A program made the position numbers and the translations under genes. Of a DNA stretch of 64,000 bases, positions 1-8,430 are shown one piece after another. The notes beneath the pieces were generated by a model, which saw only the letters and a list, made by a program, of their open reading frames with translations, ran no database searches and had not been told where the DNA came from. Position 1 is the first letter of the stretch, and every line of letters starts with the position of its first letter. The DNA is from Millisia brevis NBRC 105863 (lineage in GTDB: Bacteria; Actinomycetota; Actinomycetes; Mycobacteriales; Mycobacteriaceae), in contig NZ_BCRN01000001.1 in assembly GCF_001552615.1 (NCBI RefSeq), forward strand, positions 186,001 to 250,000, written 5' to 3'.

Positions 1-205
1 CCGACAGCAGGATGCCGAAGGCGAATGCCGCCCCCAGCTGCTGGGTGAAGGTGGCGGTCTGGGTGATGAAGCCGGGGCCGATGGCGCTGGTCGCCATCAT
101 GAAGATCGCGCCGATCAGCGCGCCTCTGCGGGCCTTGGCGTGAGCTTTGGCTTGTTGGCCGAGCCCGGGCTCGCGGGCGCCGTCCGGGGACTCTGATGTG
201 TTCAT
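1..205 (-). CDS. NRAMP-family metal transporter, N-terminal part (truncated by window edge)
   Basis: About 68 codons are visible before the window edge. After a short charged N-terminus (MNTSESPDGAREPG) comes a first membrane segment reading ALIGAIFMMATSAIGPGFIT, the signature of NRAMP-like divalent metal cation transporters, which couple metal uptake to protons across the inner membrane. The start is the ATG at 205. The gene is divergent from the GntR regulator at 395, with a GntR-type palindrome between them, so the regulator probably controls it. The substrate cannot be read from this fragment. NRAMP-like proteins with uncertain or non-metal substrates also share this opening. Confidence 0.75.
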   Translation of the reverse strand, partial: MNTSESPDGAREPGLGQQAKAHAKARRGALIGAIFMMATSAIGPGFITQTATFTQQLGAAFAFGILLS

Positions 206-310
206 CGCGTATTTCCCATCCATCGCGTTCTGTCGATACGGGGTACTGCCCGTCTCCCACGGACGCACCGTTGGGTTCACAGAAGGTCGGGTTTCACAGA
301 AGTATGCCCT

Positions 311-323
311 GTTGTTGAACAAC
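311..323. promoter_or_regulatory. GntR-type operator candidate
   Basis: GTTGTTGAACAAC is a perfect 13-base palindrome. Its core TTGTTGAACAA fits the GntR/FadR-subfamily pattern TNGTNNNACNA. It lies between the divergent NRAMP-like gene (start 205) and the GntR gene (start 395). A related half-site, GTTGAAC, follows at 336-342. Binding by the neighbouring regulator is inferred. Confidence 0.45.
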
Positions 324-394
324 TCGCAGCGCTTCGTTGAACATTCCTCGGAAGAGTTTCAACAGGGAGCCATGGATCCTTCTACGATGAGGCC

Positions 395-1060
395 ATGGAT
401 CGTGGCCTCGACCTCACCGAACGCATCGCCCAAACCCTGCGCGGGCTGGTGGTGGACGGCGAACTCACCGCCGGGGCTCAGGTCAACGAGGTGGCGCTGT
501 CCGAACGGCTCCGGGTGTCCCGCAATACGCTGCGCGAGGCCGTGCGCATCCTGGTGCACGAGGGCATCCTCGAACGCCGCCCCCACCGCGGCGTCTTCGT
601 GGCCGCCCCGGACCTCGGAGACGTGCTCGACCTCTATCGGGTGCGCCGAATCATCGAGATTCAAGCGGTTCGCGACACCCCGCGCCACCACCCCGGAATC
701 GCGCGGGTGATCGACGTCGCGGAGCGAGCGGCCGAACTGCGCGAGGACGGCGACTGGTCGGGCGTCGGGTCCACCAATATGGACTTTCATGCCGCGATCG
801 TGGCCCTGGTGGACAGCCCGATGCTCGACGCGATGTTCCGCACCCTATTGGCTCGGATGCGATTGGCGTTCTCCCAGTTGGGTTCTCCCGAGTTCGTGCA
901 CGGTCCGTTCGTCGACGACAATCTCGAACTGGCCAAGCTGATCCGCGACGGCGACACCGAGCGCGCCGCGGAACTGCTCGACACCTACTTCATGCGATCC
1001 GAACGCACGGTCACCGCCGCCTACGGCCGCATGGATATCGAGCGTTCCCGCCCGGTATAG
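395..1060 (+). CDS. GntR-family transcriptional regulator (FadR/FCD subfamily)
   Basis: A 221-residue repressor or activator of the FCD group. The N-terminal winged helix-turn-helix covers about residues 5-70, with the recognition region LSERLRVSRNTLREAVRIL and wing HRGVFVA. The C-terminal helical FCD ligand domain (about 80-210) contains the expected metal/ligand residues around DFHAAIVALVDSPML and an RSEH-like end. FCD regulators usually sense small organic acids or other metabolites. It is divergent from the NRAMP-like transporter and precedes an LLM oxidoreductase and a crotonase on the same strand, so either set could be its target. Start ATG 395 gives the standard family length. Confidence 0.88.
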   Translation: MDRGLDLTERIAQTLRGLVVDGELTAGAQVNEVALSERLRVSRNTLREAVRILVHEGILERRPHRGVFVAAPDLGDVLDLYRVRRIIEIQAVRDTPRHHPGIARVIDVAERAAELREDGDWSGVGSTNMDFHAAIVALVDSPMLDAMFRTLLARMRLAFSQLGSPEFVHGPFVDDNLELAKLIRDGDTERAAELLDTYFMRSERTVTAAYGRMDIERSRPV

Positions 1061-1121
1061 GCCGCGGCGATGTGACGGGTGCCGCGCGCCGGTCGGGTGA
1101 GAATCGGGAAGGATGGTGGGC

Positions 1122-2180
1122 GTGCCTCGACAGGGAGATCCGCTGCGGCGGCTGGGATTCTTGACCATCGGACTGTTCGACGCGGACAACCCCGCGGCCG
1201 GTCACGAACAGACCCTTCGCACCATCGAACGGGCGGAGGACCTGGGGTTCGACAGCGCCTGGCTGCGCTGTCGACATATGCAGTACGGCATCTCCTCGCC
1301 GGTGGCGGTCATGGCCGCCGCCTCGCAGCGCACCAGCCGCATCGAATTGGGGACCGCGGTCATCCCGCTCGGCCTGGAGAACCCGCTGCGGCTGGCCGAG
1401 GACCTGGCCACCGTCGACGTACTGTCCGGCGGCCGCATCAATCCCGGTGTCTCGGTGGGCACTCCGATGCACTACGACGACTTCAAGGAGCACCTCTACC
1501 CGGACACCCACGACGTCGAGGACTTCTCCAAGAAGCGCGTCGAGCGCCTGCTGTACTGCCTGCGGGGCGAGCCGGTGAGCGACTTCAGCGGGACCCAGGG
1601 CTTCGAGACGTTCAGCCGCCGTGTCGAGCCCCATTCGCCCGGGCTCGCGGACCGGGTCTGGTACGGCGGGATGCGCTCGTCCGCGATCTGGGCCGGCCGG
1701 CAGGGCATCAACTTCCTGAGCAGCTCGATCGTCACCATCGAGGGCACCGACCGCACCGGCACCGATCCGGCCGACTTCGGGATCGTGCAGGCCGGTGACA
1801 TCGACGCCTTCCGCGCCCACCACCCGCTCGGCGAACGCGCCCGTGCCTCGCAGGGCCTGGTACTGATCCCCACCGATTCGGCCACCGACGATCAGAAACG
1901 CCGCTACGCCGAATTCGCCGCCGCCCGCCTGCCGCGCACCAAGGGCCCGGTCGGGCCGCGCGGCATGCTGATCTCCCCCGATCTGGTCGGCCCGAGCGAC
2001 GAGCTGGCCGAACAGCTCTGGGCGCACCCGGGCTTCCATCGGGTGGACGAGATCGCCGTCGCGCTGCCGTTCACCTTCGGGGAGGACGACTACACGCAGA
2101 TCATCACCGACCTCGCCGAGCACCTGGGACCGGCGCTCGGATGGTCGCCGCGCTCGTCCGCGACCGGGGACACCGCCTAG
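1122..2180 (+). CDS. LLM-class flavin-dependent oxidoreductase
   Basis: Bacterial-luciferase-like monooxygenase (TIM barrel, FMN or F420 dependent), about 352 residues. It opens with LGFLTIGLFDADN and contains TSRIELGTAVIPLGLENPLRLAEDLATVDVLSGGR in two adjoining stretches, the typical family core. The GTG at 1122 is preferred because GGAAGG lies 8 bases upstream; ATG 1113 and GTG 1116 are in-frame alternatives. It is followed 10 bases later by the crotonase at 2191, suggesting one transcript. It resembles the LLM protein at 13784 (shared RTSRIE motif and C-terminal GDIDAFR/EQIERYR-type region). Cofactor and substrate are unknown. Confidence 0.85.
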   Translation: MPRQGDPLRRLGFLTIGLFDADNPAAGHEQTLRTIERAEDLGFDSAWLRCRHMQYGISSPVAVMAAASQRTSRIELGTAVIPLGLENPLRLAEDLATVDVLSGGRINPGVSVGTPMHYDDFKEHLYPDTHDVEDFSKKRVERLLYCLRGEPVSDFSGTQGFETFSRRVEPHSPGLADRVWYGGMRSSAIWAGRQGINFLSSSIVTIEGTDRTGTDPADFGIVQAGDIDAFRAHHPLGERARASQGLVLIPTDSATDDQKRRYAEFAAARLPRTKGPVGPRGMLISPDLVGPSDELAEQLWAHPGFHRVDEIAVALPFTFGEDDYTQIITDLAEHLGPALGWSPRSSATGDTA

Positions 2181-2190
2181 GCTCAACCCC

Positions 2191-3015
2191 ATGAGCACAG
2201 CGGCCCAGCAGTGGATCGACCAACCCGCCCTCGCCGGCGGACAACTGCTGCTGCGGCGGCAACCGGGGGCGGTGGAGGTCACCTTTCATCGACCGGAGAA
2301 GCACAACGCGTTCACCGACGCGATGTACGACGGTCTGCTGGCACTGACCGCGAGCCTGGTCGACGACACCGAGACGCGCGTTGTCGTCTTCCGCGGGGGC
2401 GGTGGCCGCGCCTTCGCGGCGGGCAACGACATCTCGTCGTTTGCCGGCTTCACCACCGGCGCCCACGGGGTGGCCTACGAGGCACGCATCCGACAGGTTC
2501 TCGACGGCCTGTCCGGACTGCCGCAGACCACGCTCGCGGTGGTCGATGGGCTCTGCGTCGGGGGCGGTCTGGCGGTCGCGAACGCCTGCGACCTGCGGGT
2601 GGCGACGCCGGCGTCCCGGTTCGGATATCCGATCGGCCGGACCCTGGGCAATGCGCTGTCCGCCTCGCTGGTACACCGCTGCGTCGAGGTCTTCGGCGAT
2701 CCGATCACCCGCGAGATGCTGTTGACCGCGCGGCTGATCGACGCCGAGCGCGCCTACGCGGTCGGCGCGGTCATGCAGGTCCAGCAGGCCGACGAGTTGG
2801 ACGCCTTCATCGACGGATTCGTGATCACCACCGTGCCGTTGGCTCGGCTGACCGGCGTGCTGACCAAGTCGCAGCTCGCCGAGGGCCCGCACCGCTACGA
2901 CCGCGACGCCGACGATGCCCGCCTGGACATCGCCTACGGCAGCGCCGACTTCCGCGAAGGGGTGTCGGCCTTCCTGGCGAAGCGCAGCCCCGCCTTCGGC
3001 GGCTCGATCGACTGA
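2191..3015 (+). CDS. Crotonase (enoyl-CoA hydratase/isomerase family) lacking usual catalytic glutamates
   Basis: A 274-residue crotonase-fold protein. The first oxyanion-hole segment is FAAGNDISSF (about 75-84) and the second is GLCVGGGLAVANACDLR (about 120-136). In true enoyl-CoA hydratases a glutamate follows GGG (GGGCELA) and a second glutamate sits in the next loop. Here the positions read GGGLAVA and PIGRTLGNAL, so both acids seem absent. It probably acts on an acyl-CoA thioester but may be an isomerase, hydrolase or decarboxylase rather than a hydratase. It is likely co-transcribed with the LLM oxidoreductase upstream. Confidence 0.85.
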   Translation: MSTAAQQWIDQPALAGGQLLLRRQPGAVEVTFHRPEKHNAFTDAMYDGLLALTASLVDDTETRVVVFRGGGGRAFAAGNDISSFAGFTTGAHGVAYEARIRQVLDGLSGLPQTTLAVVDGLCVGGGLAVANACDLRVATPASRFGYPIGRTLGNALSASLVHRCVEVFGDPITREMLLTARLIDAERAYAVGAVMQVQQADELDAFIDGFVITTVPLARLTGVLTKSQLAEGPHRYDRDADDARLDIAYGSADFREGVSAFLAKRSPAFGGSID

Positions 3016-3020
3016 GCCGA

Positions 3021-4181
3021 CTACCCCGCGCAGTCGCCGAGCATCGTGGTCTCGAGCATGATGCGGCCGAGCGCCACCCAGGCGGAGCCGTAATAGCTCG
3101 GCTCCCGTTCCAACAGGTCGGATGCCTCGTCCAGGCGCAGGCCGGCCCGCTCGGCGTCGCCGGCGGCCGCCGCGGCGCCCGCCGCGCCGACCAGCGCCAG
3201 CGGATGCGCCCAGTCCACCCGCGCCGTGCCATCCAGGCCGAAGACCGCCACCGTGCCCGCCCCCTCGCCGTCACCGATGCGCCCGTCGAGCGCGGCGGCC
3301 AGGGCCCGGTCGGCCGGATCGCAGGATTCGGCCATTCGGATGGGGAAGCGGGCCGCGTCCATGCCGTACTGGGTGTTGCCCGCGGTATCGGTCGGGGTCG
3401 GGGTGGCGGTGCCGACGGCGTCGACGCGGACCCAGTCCGCGGGCAGGTTGCCGGTGCCGATCAGTTGCCAGGACACCGCCCGTTGGGTCTGTGACAGCAG
3501 GTCCCACCGCGGATCGTCGCTCGCCTCGCCGAGCACACGGTCGGCGCGCGGGCTGAAGTAGCTGGGGTTGACGGTCGCCGGGGTGGTCGTCGACCAATTG
3601 CCGGCGGTCAGCACGATCCCCTCACCGGATATCGCCGAACCGTCCGGCAGCGTCGCCGCGGCCACGCCGGCGACCGTCGTGCCCACCCGTACGGTCTCGC
3701 CGGCGAGGACCGCCCCGGCCAGCATGCGCCCCGCGGTCGTCATCGCCGGGTCGGCAAACCGTTGACCGGCCAAAACCAGGGCGCGGGCCGCGTCGAGGTC
3801 GGCATCGGCGGCGCTGCTGGGATCGACGACGGCGCCGTCGGCCCACCGCCAGGACAGCAGGCTGTCGGGGCGCTGCAGATGCTCGCGCGTCCAGTTCCAC
3901 ACCGAGCGGAACCGCTCGCGGTCCCCGATGGCCACCGCGACCAGCAGGGCGTACGCCTGCCCCTCGCTGACGGTATCGCCGCTTTCGTCCCGGCGAACGA
4001 CACGACCGTCGGGATCGACGTAGTCGTCGAGGAATTGCTCCCCCGCGAGCCGGGCCGCCACATCGGGGCCCGGCTCGCGGGGATCGGAATCACGCTGGTG
4101 GACAAGCACACCGAAGGCAATAAGGCAGACGACCACCAGCGTGAGCAGCCCGAGGACCGGGCGGCGCCGGCGGGTCACCAC
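3021..4181 (-). CDS. Glycoside hydrolase family 8-like secreted endoglucanase
   Basis: A 386-residue protein with an N-terminal membrane anchor or signal segment (VLGLLTLVVVCLIAFGVLV, residues 9-27) followed by an alpha/alpha-barrel typical of GH8. The motif VSEGQAYALL (about 72-81) carries the general-acid Glu, and SSAADADLDAAR (about 122-133) carries the conserved DADLD acids. GH8 enzymes cut beta-1,4-glucans; in cellulose and other exopolysaccharide operons they trim the nascent polymer. The start is GTG 4181 or GTG 4178; the latter makes a GTGA overlap with the stop of the upstream mannosyltransferase, implying translational coupling. It is the last gene of the polysaccharide operon. Confidence 0.85.
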   Translation of the reverse strand: MVTRRRRPVLGLLTLVVVCLIAFGVLVHQRDSDPREPGPDVAARLAGEQFLDDYVDPDGRVVRRDESGDTVSEGQAYALLVAVAIGDRERFRSVWNWTREHLQRPDSLLSWRWADGAVVDPSSAADADLDAARALVLAGQRFADPAMTTAGRMLAGAVLAGETVRVGTTVAGVAAATLPDGSAISGEGIVLTAGNWSTTTPATVNPSYFSPRADRVLGEASDDPRWDLLSQTQRAVSWQLIGTGNLPADWVRVDAVGTATPTPTDTAGNTQYGMDAARFPIRMAESCDPADRALAAALDGRIGDGEGAGTVAVFGLDGTARVDWAHPLALVGAAGAAAAAGDAERAGLRLDEASDLLEREPSYYGSAWVALGRIMLETTMLGDCAG

Positions 4182-6823
4182 ATGGGGTCCGGTCCACCCA
4201 CCGGCCCGATCGCGTCCGGCTGAACTCGCAACTCCGGAACTCCGTCACCGACGCCGAGCAACATCATCGTCGCCCGTCCACCGTCGGGCACCGGAGCGGT
4301 GAGATGCCATACCCGTTCGCCCGCTTGTACGGTGACGGCAACCTGCCCGGCCGGGATCTGCGCGTATCCGGTGACCAGCCCGTAGCTCACGCCGTCGGCC
4401 AGGACCATCCCCTCCGCCCCGAATCCCGGATCGGTGAGCGTCATCCGCAGCGGTCCGACGTCCGGCGTGGCCACGGCCAGCCGCACCAGTCCGGTGCCGA
4501 TCGGCGGATCGGCGGCCATATCCCCGACGAACTGGGTAGTGGCCGATTCCGGACCACCCGCCCCGGCGAAGAGGGTGAACGTATGACTCTCCCCCGGTCG
4601 CACGGTGATCCGCTGGCGCACCACCGACGGTGCGGTGGGCGAAACGCGACTCGCGAGCACGTAGGAGCCCGCGGGCAACTCCCGATAGTCGCCGACGCTG
4701 CCGTAGCCGCCGACGGGGATCGAGCCGACCGGACCGCCGGAGGTGTCGAAGATGTCGACGATATGCGGCCCGGCCATCGGTCGCAGCTCCGCGACCCGCA
4801 CATTTCCCGGGGTGGGTGCGACCTCGCCGAGATCGCCCCCGACGGGTGCGATCGGCGGCGCCTGGTTCGAGAGGGATTCGGCCGGTAGGGGTTCCGGCGG
4901 GAACCGCACCAGCAGTCCGTCGGGAAGTTCCCGGATCGAGTCCGGCGCGAAGGGCTCGACCTGTGCGGAGAAGAACTCGACCAGGGACGCGCGATCGGCC
5001 TCGTTCGCGGTGAACAACACCTGTCGACGGAGCCCGCCGACCAGGTCCTCCGCGGGGATCGCCGGCAGGCCGAGAACCCCGAACGGCAGACGCGTCGACA
5101 GCACCGCGAGCGAGGCGAGGATGCGCGGATCGACCGGTGCGGTGCGCAACGTCTCCGCCGCCGCCGGGGCCGCCCGGTCGCCGAGGCGGATCGCCAGCTG
5201 GTCCCCGATACCCGCTGTGTCGGTGACCGGTTCGGTCGAACCGATGTGGCGCACCTCGACACTCGTGGCGCCGGCGCCGAAAGCCGCCACCGGTACCGAG
5301 TGGGCGATCGCGTCGGCCACGACCCCGGCGGCCGGGGTATCCGATCGGATCGAGGCGGTGACGATCACCCAGTCGTAGTCCTTCCGTCCGCGCGGCGCCC
5401 AGCTCTGCACCTCGACGTCGGTGTCGGTCTTGTAGAACCAGACCACGTCCCGGCGGTCGCGCCCGGCCTGCACCAGATTGGTCCACATCGCGTCGTCGAC
5501 GATCAACCGATCACCCAACGGCACGTTCTCGTGAATCCACTGCTCCGCCTGACGAATCGGCGCGTCCTCGTCCACGGTGAGCGCCCGGGTGAGCGCCGGC
5601 CCGGAGACGAGGGCGGCGGTGGCCGCGAACGCGATGACAACCAGCAGCACCGACCCGCGCCGCAGCGCGGACGATGCCGCCGATTCCCGTCCGGCCGAGC
5701 TCACCGCGTGTCGGGCCGGGGCCGGCTCGCCGTGTGCGATCGTCGCCCGATAGGCGGCGTCCGCGATACCCGCCGCGAGGATCGCGACGAGCGGGATGAC
5801 GGCGATCACGAAGGGAACCGGCAGATATCCCTGGCGCAGCACCGCGGCGACCAGGATCAGCATGCCCAGCGTCAGCGGACGCAGGGCGTGGACGTACCAG
5901 CCGGCCAGGGCGACGGGCACCGCGAGCCCCATCAGCAGCGGATCGAGTTCCCACCACCGCAGGACGGTGTGCTGATTGAGCGTGCCCGGCTCGAAGACGC
6001 TGCCGCCTCCGGCCCGACCCCACAGCTGGAATCGAATGGCGTCGACCAGGCTGACGTGGTCGGGACCGGGGAACAACTCGTTGCGCACCGCCGCGAACAG
6101 GACGTACCCGGTCAGGATCAGTCCGATCACGGTGGCGGTCACCGCCATCGTGTAGCGCCGCGTTTCCCGGGCCGACCGCGTCCACGCCATCATCAGCACC
6201 ATCGGCAGCAACAGCAGCATCGTCTCCTTCGTCAACACCGCCACCCCGAAGCAGACCGAGCCGCCGAGGGCCGCGGCCAGCCGCTGCTGCGGCGAACAGA
6301 ACAGGACGAGCGCCGCCAAGACCCAGGCCATCGCGATGTTGTCGAGGTAGACCATGCGCCCCAACGAGATCGCCAACGGCGACAACGCGAAGATCGTCAC
6401 CGCCGCGGCCGCCGCCACGGTCGACAGGCCGAGCCTGCGCGCCAGTATCCAGATCAGCACGGCGGTCATCACGGCGATGACCACCATGAACGCGCGGCCG
6501 GCCACGATCGCGTCGATCGAGGAATGTGGACCGCCGATCAGCAGGAACCACCCGGCGATCTGCAACCAGCCGAGCGGTGGATGGTCGTACCAATAGGTGT
6601 AGTGCGCAAGCGAACCGAGCTGGAGCACCGCGTACGCCTGGGCGACGTACGTCCCCTCGTCGTCGACCCGTTGCGGCGAACCGATCAGGTTGACGATCCG
6701 CACCGCCGCGGTGAGCAGGACCAACGATGTCGGCAGCGCCCACATCCGCATGCGGTTCCACCGGCCGACTCCCCGACGGCCGGTGACCACTGCAAACGGT
6801 GTGGTCTCCGCGGTGGCGGTCAT
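4175..6823 (-). CDS. GT39/ArnT-like membrane glycosyltransferase with C-terminal DUF4397-like repeats
   Basis: About 882 residues. The first part is a GT-C fold with many membrane segments: a first helix at about 28-47, then the acidic loop RVDDEGTYVAQAY (52-64) and YWYDHPPLGWLQIAG (77-91), hallmarks of polyprenyl-phosphate-sugar mannosyltransferases such as PMT/ArnT. A soluble region follows, then two DUF4397-like beta units at about 675-757 (VRVAELRPMAGPHIVDIFD, YRELPAGSYVLASRV) and about 768-850 (GYAQIPAGQVAVTVQAG). The ATG at 6823 overlaps the upstream gene's stop as ATGA. It probably transfers a sugar from a lipid carrier outside the membrane, onto polymer or protein. The acceptor is unknown. 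Confidence 0.8.
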   Translation of the reverse strand: MTATAETTPFAVVTGRRGVGRWNRMRMWALPTSLVLLTAAVRIVNLIGSPQRVDDEGTYVAQAYAVLQLGSLAHYTYWYDHPPLGWLQIAGWFLLIGGPHSSIDAIVAGRAFMVVIAVMTAVLIWILARRLGLSTVAAAAAVTIFALSPLAISLGRMVYLDNIAMAWVLAALVLFCSPQQRLAAALGGSVCFGVAVLTKETMLLLLPMVLMMAWTRSARETRRYTMAVTATVIGLILTGYVLFAAVRNELFPGPDHVSLVDAIRFQLWGRAGGGSVFEPGTLNQHTVLRWWELDPLLMGLAVPVALAGWYVHALRPLTLGMLILVAAVLRQGYLPVPFVIAVIPLVAILAAGIADAAYRATIAHGEPAPARHAVSSAGRESAASSALRRGSVLLVVIAFAATAALVSGPALTRALTVDEDAPIRQAEQWIHENVPLGDRLIVDDAMWTNLVQAGRDRRDVVWFYKTDTDVEVQSWAPRGRKDYDWVIVTASIRSDTPAAGVVADAIAHSVPVAAFGAGATSVEVRHIGSTEPVTDTAGIGDQLAIRLGDRAAPAAAETLRTAPVDPRILASLAVLSTRLPFGVLGLPAIPAEDLVGGLRRQVLFTANEADRASLVEFFSAQVEPFAPDSIRELPDGLLVRFPPEPLPAESLSNQAPPIAPVGGDLGEVAPTPGNVRVAELRPMAGPHIVDIFDTSGGPVGSIPVGGYGSVGDYRELPAGSYVLASRVSPTAPSVVRQRITVRPGESHTFTLFAGAGGPESATTQFVGDMAADPPIGTGLVRLAVATPDVGPLRMTLTDPGFGAEGMVLADGVSYGLVTGYAQIPAGQVAVTVQAGERVWHLTAPVPDGGRATMMLLGVGDGVPELRVQPDAIGPVGGPDPMW

Positions 6824-8430
6824 GCGACACCCGCCGCGGACGGGGTGCGATGCAGATTCGAGTGCGCCGTCTTCTCCCACCCGCGGCGGCCGCGAGCTTC
6901 CCGCCACACCGATCGCAACGCCGCGAATGCCAACAACAGTTGATACGGGAATGCGCCGAGCACCAGTCGAATACGGTCGCGCCAGCGCAGCCGCACCCCG
7001 AAGGCGCGGGAGAACTCCCCCAACCCGGCCATCTCGACCGCCACGGTGACGATCGTCGGTGTCAGCGGCAGGAAGGTGAGCAGGGTGATCGGGACGGGCA
7101 CCTTGACCAGCAGCATTGCGGCGAGCGACAGCGGGATCAGCAGGCCGGTGGCCGCCTGCAGGAAGGGCATCGCGAGCGTATAGCGGGCGAGCCAGCGCTG
7201 CCGCCGGGTCGGCAGCCGGCGCCACTCCTTCTTGCGCAGGACCTGCAGGAACCCCTGGTTCCATCGGGTGCGCTGTTTGATGAGCGCCGGAATCGAATCC
7301 GGAGTTTCCTCCCTGGTAACCGCGTCGGGGTCGTAGGCCACCGCGACGGTAGCGCCCGCCGCCGACAGCCGGACACCGATCTCGCAATCCTCGGCCAGGC
7401 ACTCCGGATCCCACCCCCCGTGGGCCCGCAGCAACTCGGTCTTGGTGAAAACGGTATTGCCGCCGAGCGGAATGAACCGCTGCTGCGCGTGGAAGTGCAG
7501 CCGCGAACGGAACCAGAAGTAGTACTCGAGGCAATTGCGCAACGACCACCAACTGCTGTGCACGTTCATCAACTGGACGCCCGCCTGGACGACGTCGGCG
7601 CCGGTCTCCTCGAACCGGGCCTCGATCAGGCGGAGCAATCCGGGGTGCACCTCATCCTCGGCGTCGAAGACCCCCGTGATCTCACCGGCGCAGGCCGGCA
7701 GCGCCCGATTCAACGCCTTGGGCTTGTTCTTCGGCACATTGTGATCGATGATCACCCGCACCCGATCGGGATGTCGGCGCTGGGCCGCGCGGGCGACCGC
7801 CTCGGTCTCCGGATCGTCGTGACCGATGATCGCGATGATCTCGAAGTCCGGATGATCCTGCATTGCAAGCGAATCGATCGTATCGCCGAGTACCTCCTGT
7901 TCGTGGCGCGCCGGCAACAGCAAGGAGAACGAGTGCGGTCGTCGCGCCGATCGGCGGGTGAACCCGGTGGCGACAAGGGATCGCGGGGTGCGCCACGCGT
8001 GCAGCATCCACCACAGCGTTGTGGAGGCGACCACCGTGAGCGCCAACGCGACGACCGCGAGCACGACGCTGATCAGCACCGTTCCCCAGCCGGTCGAAAG
8101 ACTTTCGGGTGCATCGGGATACGCGGTGCGTACATCCGGAGCGGGGAGCGCCTGCACCCCGTCCGCGCGCGGGAGGACCCCGCCGGAGTTCCCGGTCGCG
8201 TCATCGTCGTCGCCGGATACGGCCGCCGGGGCGGCGCCGCCCACGATCACCGACTGCGCGGCGTCGTATCCCACCTCGGGATTCGACGAAGTGGCATCCG
8301 TTCGGGAGCCGGGTAGCGCGGTGAGGACCATCACGAGCAGGAAGACCGCGAGCACCGCGGGTAGGCCCAGCCGGCGCAGCAGCGGCCGGAGTCGACTGGG
8401 CAGGGGAAGGTTCGAAAAAGCGCGTTGCAT
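6820..8430 (-). CDS. Processive family-2 glycosyltransferase (cellulose/hyaluronan-synthase type)
   Basis: About 536 residues. The catalytic GT-A domain carries LLLPARHEQE (about 170-179), the DxD-type motif DAED (256-259), the acceptor-site motif AEDCE (346-350) and QRTRW (386-390), i.e. the D, D, D, QxxRW set of processive synthases. Membrane segments flank it at about 23-41, 117-140 and several after 410. It should polymerise a nucleotide sugar at the inner membrane and extrude the chain. Start ATG 8430 is chosen because AAGAGGAG lies about 8 bases upstream; an ATG 13 codons earlier lacks this. It is first of three coupled genes with the GT39-like and GH8 proteins. Confidence 0.85.
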   Translation of the reverse strand: MQRAFSNLPLPSRLRPLLRRLGLPAVLAVFLLVMVLTALPGSRTDATSSNPEVGYDAAQSVIVGGAAPAAVSGDDDDATGNSGGVLPRADGVQALPAPDVRTAYPDAPESLSTGWGTVLISVVLAVVALALTVVASTTLWWMLHAWRTPRSLVATGFTRRSARRPHSFSLLLPARHEQEVLGDTIDSLAMQDHPDFEIIAIIGHDDPETEAVARAAQRRHPDRVRVIIDHNVPKNKPKALNRALPACAGEITGVFDAEDEVHPGLLRLIEARFEETGADVVQAGVQLMNVHSSWWSLRNCLEYYFWFRSRLHFHAQQRFIPLGGNTVFTKTELLRAHGGWDPECLAEDCEIGVRLSAAGATVAVAYDPDAVTREETPDSIPALIKQRTRWNQGFLQVLRKKEWRRLPTRRQRWLARYTLAMPFLQAATGLLIPLSLAAMLLVKVPVPITLLTFLPLTPTIVTVAVEMAGLGEFSRAFGVRLRWRDRIRLVLGAFPYQLLLAFAALRSVWREARGRRGWEKTAHSNLHRTPSAAGVA

